From positions 1 through 9,538 of the forward strand of contig DASROJ010000165.1 of NCBI GenBank assembly GCA_035646975.1: a DNA stretch of 9,538 nt, given 5' to 3'. Positions within the stretch are counted from its first letter, which is position 1, and each line of letters starts with the position of its first letter. Below, one piece after another: positions 1 to 8,625 of the stretch. The position numbers were made by a program, and so were the translations under genes. The DNA comes from DASROJ01 sp035646975 (GTDB lineage Bacteria; Acidobacteriota; Polarisedimenticolia; JACPZX01; DASXTC01). Below the pieces are notes generated by a model that was given only the letters and a program-made list of their open reading frames with translations, ran no database searches and was not told where the DNA came from.

Positions 1-19
1 GAAAGGACTCGGCTACATC

Positions 20-43
20 GATTCCAACTGAGATTCCAACTGA
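20..43. repeat. Perfect 12-bp tandem duplication
   Basis: The unit GATTCCAACTGA occurs twice back to back (20-31 and 32-43). It lies just downstream of the ATPase stop codon, at the extreme left edge. It resembles a recent slippage duplication in non-coding DNA, but whether another gene starts or ends here cannot be judged because only 57 bp are visible. Confidence 0.8.
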
Positions 44-57
44 CCCCGGCGCAGGCC

Positions 58-1358
58 CTAGTCGATCTCCATCAACCTGTCGTGGCGCCGGGGCTGGCTG
101 CGCGCGGACGGCTCCTGTGGCGTCTCCTGCCGTGGAGGCGCCGAAGGTGGGGCCGCCCGGGGTCTGCGACCGCGCGGCCGGGCGGGTGGGAGCGGATCGA
201 CACGGGGCGTGTCCAGGAATCGGACCACCTCTTCGAGCAGGTCGATCGGCTCAGGGCCGTTGAGGCGAACCCAGAGACGCAGGACGGGATCCGCGAAGAC
301 ATAGCCGGGTCCGTCGCGCCGGATCAGGCCGACCTCGAGAAGCCATGAGAGGTAGTCGAGCGCCGTGGGAAGCTGGATCCGCAGCTGCTTCGCGATGCCG
401 GTGAGCTGCGCACCTTCGCGCGACGACAGCAGCGCCAGGATCGTCCTGACCACCGAGTGCCCGCGGCTGCGCTCCACCAGCAGGTGATAATCGAACCGGC
501 ATTCCTGGTGCAGGCCTCCGTCCGGGGGCGTCATGGCGCGCGACATCGCCGTGGCGAGATCCTCCCCGGATCCGACCCGGCGCGCGAGGATCTCGGCGTA
601 ATGCGGACGTCCCCCCGTGGCGCGCATCCACATCTCGATGTCGTCGGGCTGCTCGCGAACCGTGCAGCCCGCCGAACGGACGAACGTGCGCATTTCGGCG
701 ACCGACAGCGGCTCGAGCTTCAGCATGGAGATCGCGCCTGCCGATTCGCGTTGCAGCATCTGAAGCAGCGCCCCTGGGCGCGAGGCGGGTGAAACGGCGG
801 CGACGATCGCGATGGGGGATGGCTCTGCGAGCCGGCGGGCGAGGATCGTCAGCGCCTCGCGCAATCCTGCGTGGCTTCCCAGCCGGGCCACCTCGGCGAA
901 CTCGTCGAGCAGAAGGACGAGCGGGGGACCCTGCGCGACTTGCGCGGCGGCGGCGAACGCCAGCGCCTCGTCGAGCAGGACCGAGGGGTCGGGTCTGCGG
1001 CGCGAGGATTCCTCGTCGATCCTTCGCAGCGCTTCGTCGGCACGGTGCGTGAGGGTGCCTGGCCTGGCCGCCCCCGGCAGGCTTTCCGGGGCCCCCATGC
1101 GTTCCATCCCTCCAACGCTCTGCATCGCCGTCATGATGGCGGAAGGGAAGTGTCGCGCGAAATCGGCCGGGCTGGTGGAGATCTTCTCCATGTCTATCAG
1201 CACCGGCAGCCGGCCTCGCGCCGCAAGAAGACTGGCCACCTGACGCAGCAGGGCGCTCTTGCCCGCCCCGCGCGGCGCCTCGAGGATCTGAATCCGTGGC
1301 GAGGCGGCCACGGCGTCCTCCACGATCCGATGCTCGATCTCCTGACGGGGGATGTAGC

Positions 1359-1362
<4 letters not shown>
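58..1362 (-). CDS. AAA+/STAND-type P-loop ATPase with winged-helix region, third gene of hut operon
   Basis: This 434-residue protein is predicted to be a cytoplasmic nucleotide-dependent switch or regulator. Its partner is unknown. Seen in sequence: Walker A at residues 29-36 (A-P-R-G-A-G-K-S, K35), Walker B at 148-154 (hydrophobic run ending D153-E154), a beta-strand/sensor-like stretch near 184-196, and a GGRP element at 250-253. A helical, probably winged-helix, segment spans about 302-350 and ends in YVFADPVLRLWVR. That layout is typical of the predicted archaeal-type ATPase family (COG1672-like). Residues from about 385 to the end form a low-complexity, Pro/Arg-rich, probably disordered tail. 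The ATG was chosen because it overlaps the hutU stop as ATGA and directly precedes the conserved N-terminus; the frame stays open further upstream only as a shadow of hutU. No good Shine-Dalgarno is seen, which suits coupled reinitiation. The specific function is not recognised; a DNA-binding or signalling role is inference. Confidence 0.85.
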
Positions 1363-3013
<1,651 letters not shown>

Positions 3014-3017
<4 letters not shown>

Positions 3018-4543
3018 TTCAATTCTCCGGTAATCGACTCGGCCGCGCGGCGGATCTCACCGGCCCGGAGCATCGAGCCGGCCGACTCGATGTCGGGGGC
3101 GAGCACGCGGTCCTGCTCGAGCGGGGGAATCCTGGCGCGAAGGGCGGCATGCACGGCTTCGAGCGCCGGGGAGGTTCTCAGGGGACGGCGATGGTCGATG
3201 GCCGCCGCGGCGGTCATCAGCTCGATGGCGACGATGGTGGCGAAGTTGTCCACCACCGAAGCCGCTTTGTGGGCGGCCGTGACTCCCATCGAGACATGGT
3301 CTTCCTTTCCGGCCCCGGTGGGGATCGAATCCACGCTGGCGGGGTGGCAGAGCGTCTTGTTCTCGGAGGTCAGCGCGGCCGCTGTGACCTGCGCCATCAT
3401 GAAGCCTGACTCGAGCCCCGGGTTGCTGGCGAGAAACGCGGGCAGCCCCGACAGGGCCGGGTTGACCATCCGCTCGGTGCGTCTTTCGGAGATCGAACAG
3501 ACGTCCGTCAGCGCGATGCACGCCAGGTCCATGACCTGGGCCACGGGGGCGCCGTGGAAATTTCCCCCCGGCACCGCCTCGCCCGTTTCGGGAAAGAAGA
3601 TCGGGTTGTCGTTCACCGCGTTGATCTCCACGTCCAGGACGCGCCTCACGTAGGCCAGCGCGTCGCGGGCCGCGCCGTGAACCTGCGGCATGCAGCGCAA
3701 AGAATAGGAATCCTGCACCTTGCCGCACGATTTGTGTGAATCCATCAGACCGCTGCCCGCCAGCAGCCGTCGCACGTTGGCGGCGCAGGCGGCGTGGCCC
3801 GGATGCGGTCTGAGCGTGGCGAGCCTCTCGTCGAACGGTCTGGCGCTTCCCAGCAGCCCTTCCAGGGTCATCGCGCCTGCGATGTCGGCCTGCGCCATCA
3901 TGGTTTCGGAAGCCAGCAGCATCAGCACGCCGATCGCGGTCATCGTCTGCGTGCCGTTCACCAGCGCGAGCCCCTCGCGACTCGCCAGCCTCAGCGGCGT
4001 CACCCCGGCCTCGGAAAGCGCCCTGGAGGCCGGCAGGCGTTTTCCGTCGAGCATCGCCTCTCCCTCGCCCATCAGGGCCAGCGCCAGGTGAGCCAGCGGA
4101 GCAAGGTCTCCGCTCGCGCCGACCGAGCCGCGGGACGGGATGACCGGCGCGATGCCGGCATTGAACAGGGCGACCAGAGCGTCGACGAGATCCACCCGCA
4201 CGCCCGAGTGGCCGCGAGCAAGAACGTTTGCGCGCAGCACGATCATCACGCGCACGACTTCGGGGGGAAGCGGGGGACCCACACCTGCGCAATGGCTGCG
4301 GATCAGGTTTTCCTGGAGCCTGACGATATCCGGCCCGGGGATCCTGACATCGCTGAGCAGGCCGAACCCGGTGTTGGCTCCGTAGACGGCGTCGCCGCGC
4401 GCGAGGATCGTCTCGAGCGCGCCGCGGGAGTCGGTCACGCGCTTCCTGGCGGCAGGGTCCAGGGCGAGTCGACAGTCACCGCGTGCCGCCTGGCCCAGCT
4501 GCTCGAGAGTGAGACGCTCGCCGTCGATGGAGATGGTGGTCAT
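3014..4543 (-). CDS. hutH: Histidine ammonia-lyase (histidase)
   Basis: This enzyme deaminates L-histidine to urocanate and ammonia, the first and committing step of histidine use. It is a cytoplasmic homotetramer in the known family. The product is 509 residues, the normal length. Seen: catalytic Tyr54 in YGANTGFG, His84 in RSHCAGVG, and the Ala-Ser-Gly triad 143-145 in GSVGASGDLAPL that cyclises to the MIO electrophile. These positions sit within one residue of the Pseudomonas putida enzyme, which supports the ATG at 4543 rather than a GTG 14 codons upstream. The chosen ATG has no convincing Shine-Dalgarno. This is the first gene of the operon, divergent from purA. The shared upstream region carries an inverted repeat that could be an operator. 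The family also includes phenylalanine and tyrosine ammonia-lyases, but the hutU neighbour makes histidase the firm choice. Confidence 0.97.
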
Positions 4544-4578
4544 AGGATGGACGCTCGGGTTACGTGCCGGCAGGCATG

Positions 4579-4608
4579 CTAACACAGAGAATAAGCGCCG
4601 GACATCAA
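4579..4608 (-). promoter_or_regulatory. Possible hutH promoter
   Basis: Reading towards hutH, a -35-like TTGATG (complement of 4603-4608) and a weak -10-like TGTTAG (complement of 4579-4584) are separated by 18 bp. The -35 box lies across the left arm and loop of the inverted repeat at 4597-4617, so a repressor bound there would block it. The -10 matches the consensus at only three of six positions. This is a tentative call from inspection. Confidence 0.25.
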
Positions 4609-4617
4609 CTGTCCGGC
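4597..4617. promoter_or_regulatory. Perfect 8-bp inverted repeat, candidate operator between hutH and purA
   Basis: The arms GCCGGACA (4597-4604) and TGTCCGGC (4610-4617) are exactly complementary around a 5-nt TCAAC spacer. The centre is about 64 bp upstream of the hutH ATG and 94 bp upstream of purA, where a dimeric regulator would be expected. It could instead form an RNA hairpin in a purA leader. No T-run follows directly, so it is not a typical terminator; a T6 stretch lies about 28 bp further on at 4644-4649. It does not match a well-known HutC-type site that I can name. Confidence 0.5.
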
Positions 4618-4700
4618 CAGGAAGAGTGTGTTATCCTCAACCGCTTTTTTGTCGAGGCAGAGGGCCTTCGCAGCGGGCGGAGCTGGAGTCACCTGGGACC

Positions 4701-6020
4701 ATGGCGAATATCGTTCTGATCGGCGGGCAATGGGGCGACGAGGGGAAGGGAAAGGTCGTCGACCTGCTGACCTCGCGGTTCGACATCGTCGCACGCTACT
4801 CGGGCGGTCCGAACGCCGGGCACACGGTGCGGCGCGGGGACACCAAATACGCTCTGCGGCATATTCCCTCGGGCATCCTGACGCCGAGCGTCAGCTGCAT
4901 CATCGGCAACGGCGTCGTCATCGACCCGGCTTCCTTGCTGGATGAGATCAAGGCCCTCAATGCGTCGAAGGTTTCGGTGGAAGGACGCCTCTGGATCAGC
5001 AATCGCGCCCATGTGATCCTGCCGGCCTACATCGAGTGGGAGACGCGGCGTGAAGAGGCGGCCGAAGGCCGCATCGGGACGACACGGCGGGGTGTGGGCC
5101 CGGCCTATGCCGGCAAGATCGTCCGCACGGGCATCCGGGTCATCGATCTCTACCAGCCCGAGTCGCTGGCGCAGAAGGTGTCGGTCGCGGCCGGTCTTTT
5201 CGCCGAACAGGGGGGATCGGGCATGACGAGCGGCAACCCTCCAGTCCGCGCGACGGATCAGATGGTCGCCGATTGCCTCCGGCACGCCGAGGCGCTGCGC
5301 CCGTACGTCACCGACACGGTGAAGCTGCTGGATGATCGGATGAGAGACGGAGCGCGGGTGCTTTTCGAAGGCGCGCAGGGGTCGATGCTCGACATCGATC
5401 ACGGGACGTACCCCTATGTCACCTCATCCAACTCGAGCGCCGGTGGCGCCTGCACCGGACTGGGAGTGAGCCCGACGAAGATCGACGGCGTCCTGGGAAT
5501 CTTCAAGGCCTACTCGACGCGCGTCGGGGAGGGGCCGTTCCCGACGGAGGACACAGCGGAAGCAGGGCAGCTTCTCAGGGAGCGCGGCCACGAGTACGGC
5601 ACGGTCACCGGAAGGCCACGGCGGTGCGGCTGGTTCGACGCGGTGGCGGCCCGTTACGCCGCCAGGCTCAATGGAATGGACTGCGCGGCGCTCACGCTGC
5701 TCGACGTGCTCGACGCCTTCGACGAGATCCAGGTCTGCACGGGGTATCGATACGAGGGGCGGACGATCCAGGATTTCCCCGCAGAGCCCTGGATACTGCC
5801 CGCCTGTGAGCCGGTGTATGTCAAGGTGAAGGGCTGGAAACAGGAAACCACGGCATGTCGCACGCTCCAGGATCTGCCTGCCGGAGCGATCGACTACGTG
5901 AAAACATTGGAGGATCTGGTCGAGATAGATCTCGACCTCGTGTCGGTCGGACCGACGCCCGAAAGCAGCATCGTCCGCGACGTCTCGAAGCTGGCGGCGT
6001 GGCTGGAGGAAGCGAAGTAG
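4701..6020 (+). CDS. purA: Adenylosuccinate synthetase
   Basis: The enzyme couples GTP hydrolysis to joining IMP and aspartate, giving adenylosuccinate, the first step from IMP to AMP. It acts in the cytoplasm as a homodimer. The product is 439 residues, slightly longer than the usual 430 or so. Seen: the N-terminal GGQWGDEGKGK phosphate loop with Asp13, then GPNAGHTV with His41 (both at the numbering of the E. coli enzyme), RRGVGPAYAGK, FEGAQGSMLDIDHGTYPYVTSSN, and VTGRPRRCGWFDA. The ATG at 4701 is set by the conserved MANIVLIGGQWG start; an upstream in-frame extension lacks similarity. Only a weak GGAG at 4685-4688 is seen, rather far from the start. The gene is divergent from hutH and is followed by the cold-shock gene after 115 bp. 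I see no defects. Confidence 0.98.
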   Translation: MANIVLIGGQWGDEGKGKVVDLLTSRFDIVARYSGGPNAGHTVRRGDTKYALRHIPSGILTPSVSCIIGNGVVIDPASLLDEIKALNASKVSVEGRLWISNRAHVILPAYIEWETRREEAAEGRIGTTRRGVGPAYAGKIVRTGIRVIDLYQPESLAQKVSVAAGLFAEQGGSGMTSGNPPVRATDQMVADCLRHAEALRPYVTDTVKLLDDRMRDGARVLFEGAQGSMLDIDHGTYPYVTSSNSSAGGACTGLGVSPTKIDGVLGIFKAYSTRVGEGPFPTEDTAEAGQLLRERGHEYGTVTGRPRRCGWFDAVAARYAARLNGMDCAALTLLDVLDAFDEIQVCTGYRYEGRTIQDFPAEPWILPACEPVYVKVKGWKQETTACRTLQDLPAGAIDYVKTLEDLVEIDLDLVSVGPTPESSIVRDVSKLAAWLEEAK

Positions 6021-6030
6021 GTTTCGCTTC
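6009..6030 (+). terminator. Hairpin across the purA stop codon
   Basis: The arms GAAGCGAA (6009-6016) and TTCGCTTC (6023-6030) form a perfect 8-bp stem with a 6-nt loop containing most of the TAG stop. No T-run follows, so as an intrinsic terminator it is weak. It may instead stabilise the purA 3' end or set the 5' boundary of the cold-shock transcript. Confidence 0.3.
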
Positions 6031-6135
6031 GAATGCTGGTCGGGTGCCCATCGGAGTGGGCTCTGGTTTTCAATCTGGTAAACGGGCCGGGCCCAAACTC
6101 GTTGACGCAACAGGCGGTGATGGGGAAGCGATCCG
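6021..6135 (+). promoter_or_regulatory. Leader region of the cold-shock gene
   Basis: This 115-bp non-coding stretch follows purA. Besides the hairpin overlapping its start, it holds a small stem GCCCA/TGGGC (6046-6050 with 6057-6061) followed shortly by a T4, and short GC-rich self-complementary pieces near 6086-6094. Long structured leaders are known for cspA-type genes, where they respond to temperature. Whether this one does so is inference. A GGGGAAG at 6122-6128 lies 7 nt before the csp ATG and probably serves as its ribosome binding site. No clear -35/-10 pair was found. Confidence 0.3.
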
Positions 6136-6345
6136 ATGGCGAGCGGCACGATCAAGAAGGTCATGAAGGACCGGGGTTTCGGATTCATCCGAACACCGGA
6201 CGGCAGGGAAGTCTTCTTCCACAAGAGCGAGTGCCACAACGTCGAGTTCGACGGACTGGAGCAAGGCCAGACCGTTGATTTCGACGAGTTGATGGACCCC
6301 AAAGGACCCCGGGCGAACAACATCCGGGCGTCCCGTGGCGCGTAA
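6136..6345 (+). CDS. Cold-shock-domain protein (CspA family)
   Basis: This 69-residue single-domain protein is predicted to bind single-stranded RNA or DNA through an OB fold, acting as an RNA chaperone or antiterminator in the cytoplasm. Seen: an RNP1-like motif RGFGFI at 13-18 and an RNP2-like VFFHKS at 26-31, with the expected opening GTIKKV. The length is typical. The N-terminal MASGTIKK and the upstream GGGGAAG fix the start. It differs from textbook CspA in having KDR before GFGF (normally NxxKGFGF) and a Cys-His in the 31-36 loop, so it belongs to a divergent but plausible branch. It lies downstream of purA on the same strand and ends only 5 bp from the stop of the convergent peptidase gene. 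Family membership is firm; whether it is cold-induced is unknown. Confidence 0.93.
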   Translation: MASGTIKKVMKDRGFGFIRTPDGREVFFHKSECHNVEFDGLEQGQTVDFDELMDPKGPRANNIRASRGA

Positions 6346-6350
6346 CCAGG

Positions 6351-6722
6351 CTACTTCATCGATTCCAGGGCGGACGCGGCGGCCGTGGCGGCATTGAGCA
6401 GCGGTTCGGCCGAAAGCGGCGCGCCCACCGCCTGACGCATCCAGGCATCGGGCGTGATCGACCCCAGCCTGCAGATTCGCTCGAACTCCGGGCCCATCGG
6501 CTGGTTGTGCCTGAAATGGTCCTCGATCTGAAAAGCGATCAGATGACCGAGCGGATAGTCAGGCGTGTACATCCCGTTGCTGATCATGTGCGAATAGACC
6601 GCCAGCAGCGTCGCATCGTTTGAATGGAAGATCGGGGCGTAGTGCCTGTTCCAGACTTCGCGTCCGATGGAGACCACCGCTTCGCGAAACTGCGCCGGGG
6701 TGGCGTCCGGGTGATCGTAGAG
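6351..6722 (-). pseudogene. C-terminal remainder of the metallopeptidase, beyond the in-frame amber codon
   Basis: After the TAG at 6723-6725 the same frame stays open for 123 codons to a TAG at 6351-6353. The encoded piece begins LYDHPDATPAQFREAVV, continues through NRHYAPIF and YSHMISNGMYTPDYPLGHLIAFQIE, and reads like normal helical peptidase sequence rather than random translation. It therefore looks like the end of the same protein, which would total about 691 residues with one residue in place of the stop. A GTG at 6675-6677 could in principle restart translation, but no good ribosome binding site was seen. Without the zinc motif, this fragment would not be an enzyme by itself. It could also be translated by readthrough, or the stop could be a sequence error. 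Confidence 0.75.
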
Positions 6723-6725
6723 CTA
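6723..6725 (-). other. In-frame TAG interrupting the metallopeptidase
   Basis: The codon reads TAG between His567 and the continuing LYDHPDA. A single G-to-A change of a TGG tryptophan codon would give it, and an aromatic residue would suit the position. No shift of frame is needed on either side. Confidence 0.85.
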
Positions 6726-8426
6726 GTGCCAGGCCTGCATGTCCACCAGGGCGACACCGGCGATTTCACGCGTGGCCCAGAACTCTTCCAGCGCCTTGAG
6801 GCGCTCCGATTCGGCATCGGGCCCGCCGAGCCCCAGCAGCTCCAGGTCGCGGGACTGGAAAACGAACGCGAGCGCCTCGGTGAATGCGTTGTTCGGCACT
6901 CCCAGCAGCAATGTGTGGTCGATGGCGGTGTTGGAGAAGACCTGCTCGACGTTGTGCCCCATCTCGTGCACCGCGATGTTGTACCCCTTGTAGTCCATCC
7001 CGTCGGCCCCCACGCGCGTCCGAAGGTGGGCCTTGTCGTCTCGCCGGGTGGCTCCCAGCGCGTGGCCCGCGCCGCGTGAAGGGTCGACCTCGATGTGCTC
7101 GGCCAGATAGCGCGCTCGATCCTCCGCGAAGCCGAGCGCCGTCAGCAGGCGGGGAACATCCGCCGCGTAGGCTTCCGCCGTGGGGTAGCGCTTCTTCGTC
7201 AGGGCATCGAGCTGCGCCTCGGAGTACTTCCCCCGCGGCTTGAACCCCGCGTACCAGACATCGAACGGCTCGAGAGGCCGTCCTAGTCTTCCCTCGATGA
7301 TCCTGCCGACCTGTGCGCCCAGCGGCGACGCCAGCACCGACTCGAAAAGCCGCCGGACCTGCTCTTCGGGGATCTCGCGGTTCTGATTGAAACGCCGGTC
7401 GATGAAGGTGGGGTTGGTCGCGTCGTACGGGTCCGCGCCCCGCTCCGCCTTGAAGACGTCGATCCAGTGTCTGTACCGCTGGTCCTGCTCTCTGCCGGTG
7501 GCGGTGGCGGTGGCGGGCTTGGCGGGATCCCATACCAGCGTCGGGTTGTCGATCGCCTCGGCGGGAATCTCCTGCCGGACGATCCTATCCATGACCTGGA
7601 GGATCATCCGTTGTTTGGCAAGCCCGTCCGCGTCGGCGTACCGCGCCTTGAGCTCGTCGCGCAGGCCCCAGTGCGTGATCAGACGGAGTCCGTCGGGGAA
7701 AGGCCGCGAACCGCCAGGTCCGATCAGGTTGTGCATGTAGATGTTGTAGGTGCTGATGTAGGTCTCGGCGTTGGCGTAGGCCTGGGTGATCTGCTGGTTC
7801 ACCACCGCGGGCACGCGGGTGGAGAATTGCTGCGCCAGCCGCGTCTCGGCCCACTGACGGCGCGACCAGGTCGGCCCTTGTTCCATCCTCTGCTGCAGCG
7901 TGGTGAGGGGGAAGTTCAGCAACGCGACGAATGCGATCTTGTTGTCGAACAGGTCGTCCTGCACGTGGGCACGGGGCGAGTAGGCTGCCAGTCGATTGTC
8001 GATGGGGAGGATCGGGCCGAGGTCGAGGTCGGTCTGTCGACGCAGATCCCGTTCGAGCGAGGTCAGGTAGCCACCCACCCGTTCCAGCGCCATCTCGAAC
8101 CGTTCGAAGGTGCCGTCGAGCGTGGCTCCCCGCGGCAGGAATTCGGATCGAACGAACCCGCCGAATGCCGCGGCGTCGCCATCGGAGGCCCGCCAGAGCC
8201 GCAGGACCTGGCCCACGCCGCGTTCGATTCTTGCGGCTTCATCGGCGGATCCTTCACCCGTCTGCGCGTACTTCTCACGCAGGTCGCGCATGGCCGCCGA
8301 GGCCTCGCGCTGCATGCCGGGGTCGGATGCGGCCGGCGCGTCGGGGTCGTTCGGGGCGCCGAGCGACCGGCCGGAACCGGCCAGGGCAAGACAAAGACAG
8401 ACGCAGGCGAGCAGGATTTTCTCCAT
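6723..8426 (-). CDS. Secreted HEMGH zinc metallopeptidase, interrupted by an amber codon
   Basis: This is a predicted exported zinc peptidase; its substrate is unknown. Residues 1 to about 24 form a signal peptide (short basic start, hydrophobic core, Gly/Ala before the mature end). The middle (about 40-450) is mostly alpha-helical. The zinc site is HEMGH at 487-491, with a likely third ligand Glu517 in NAFTEALAFVFQ, 26 residues on, a spacing typical of M3-like gluzincins. A hexamer repeat encodes Ala-Thr at 305-310. The ATG is supported by a strong GGAGGT at 8431-8436, 4 nt upstream. The frame ends at an in-frame TAG after His567, but 123 more codons continue beyond it, so the product as written lacks its C-terminal helices. 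The zinc ligands survive, yet the truncated protein may not fold. A nonsense mutation, readthrough or sequencing error are all possible. The exact peptidase family is uncertain. Confidence 0.85.
   Translation of the reverse strand: MEKILLACVCLCLALAGSGRSLGAPNDPDAPAASDPGMQREASAAMRDLREKYAQTGEGSADEAARIERGVGQVLRLWRASDGDAAAFGGFVRSEFLPRGATLDGTFERFEMALERVGGYLTSLERDLRRQTDLDLGPILPIDNRLAAYSPRAHVQDDLFDNKIAFVALLNFPLTTLQQRMEQGPTWSRRQWAETRLAQQFSTRVPAVVNQQITQAYANAETYISTYNIYMHNLIGPGGSRPFPDGLRLITHWGLRDELKARYADADGLAKQRMILQVMDRIVRQEIPAEAIDNPTLVWDPAKPATATATGREQDQRYRHWIDVFKAERGADPYDATNPTFIDRRFNQNREIPEEQVRRLFESVLASPLGAQVGRIIEGRLGRPLEPFDVWYAGFKPRGKYSEAQLDALTKKRYPTAEAYAADVPRLLTALGFAEDRARYLAEHIEVDPSRGAGHALGATRRDDKAHLRTRVGADGMDYKGYNIAVHEMGHNVEQVFSNTAIDHTLLLGVPNNAFTEALAFVFQSRDLELLGLGGPDAESERLKALEEFWATREIAGVALVDMQAWH
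7496..7516. repeat. Short hexamer repeat inside the peptidase gene
   Basis: The hexamer CGGTGG repeats three times plus a half unit. On the coding strand it gives an alternating Ala-Thr run within PAKPATATATGRE. Changes in copy number would stay in frame, altering only a probable linker. Confidence 0.6.
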
Positions 8427-8457
8427 CGCGACCTCCGGGGTCCGGGGACCATTCCTA

Positions 8458-8499
8458 GTGTTTCACGTCTGGTGTTTCACGCCGGACGTTTCACCAGCC
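8458..8499. repeat. Three phased 14-bp direct repeats, core GTTTCAC
   Basis: The heptamer GTTTCAC occurs at 8460-8466, 8474-8480 and 8488-8494, exactly 14 bp apart. The flanks are partly conserved: units one and two share GTGTTTCACG, and the third begins ACGTTTCACC. The array sits 32 bp upstream of the peptidase start, in the region divergent to the TPR/propeller gene. It could be an operator array, or protein-binding repeats in the peptidase leader RNA (as GTGAAAC). No match to a named regulator is claimed. Confidence 0.75.
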
Positions 8500-8544
8500 T
8501 TACGGCAACGACGGTCTGTACGATGACCGTCACAGGAGCGCGCG

Positions 8545-8554
8545 ATTATATACT
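8545..8554. promoter_or_regulatory. Overlapping opposed -10-like boxes
   Basis: ATTATATACT holds a perfect TATAAT on the minus strand (complement of 8545-8550), directed at the peptidase gene, and TATACT (8549-8554, five of six) on the plus strand, directed at the TPR/propeller gene. It is the only AT-rich patch of the 199-bp intergenic region. No convincing -35 box is seen at 16-18 bp on either strand, so promoter activity is tentative. The rest of the 8427-8625 region holds only the GTTTCAC repeats and the ribosome binding sites. Confidence 0.35.
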
Positions 8555-8625
8555 CACGGCCTGATCGACGACGAGCGGGCCTTCTGCTGGCGGCGTCGCG
8601 CCCGCGTCTGATATAGGATGACCGC

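Noticed and set aside
4544..4585. Longer HutH starting at the GTG at 4585
   Set aside because: The extra 14 residues show no family similarity, and active-site numbering fits the ATG at 4543.
6031..6135. tRNA-like look of the leader (TTTTCAATCTGG resembling a tRNA-Sec anticodon arm)
   Set aside because: The flanking bases cannot form an anticodon stem (same-strand CTGG on both sides), and no acceptor or T arm is present.
6346..6350. Bidirectional terminator between csp and the peptidase gene
   Set aside because: Only 5 bp separate the stops, and no strong stem followed by a T-run is visible across the junction.
6723..6725. Pyrrolysine at the in-frame TAG
   Set aside because: Known pyrrolysine proteins are mainly methylamine methyltransferases and a few others, not this type of peptidase. 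No pyl gene is visible, so a nonsense change is more likely.
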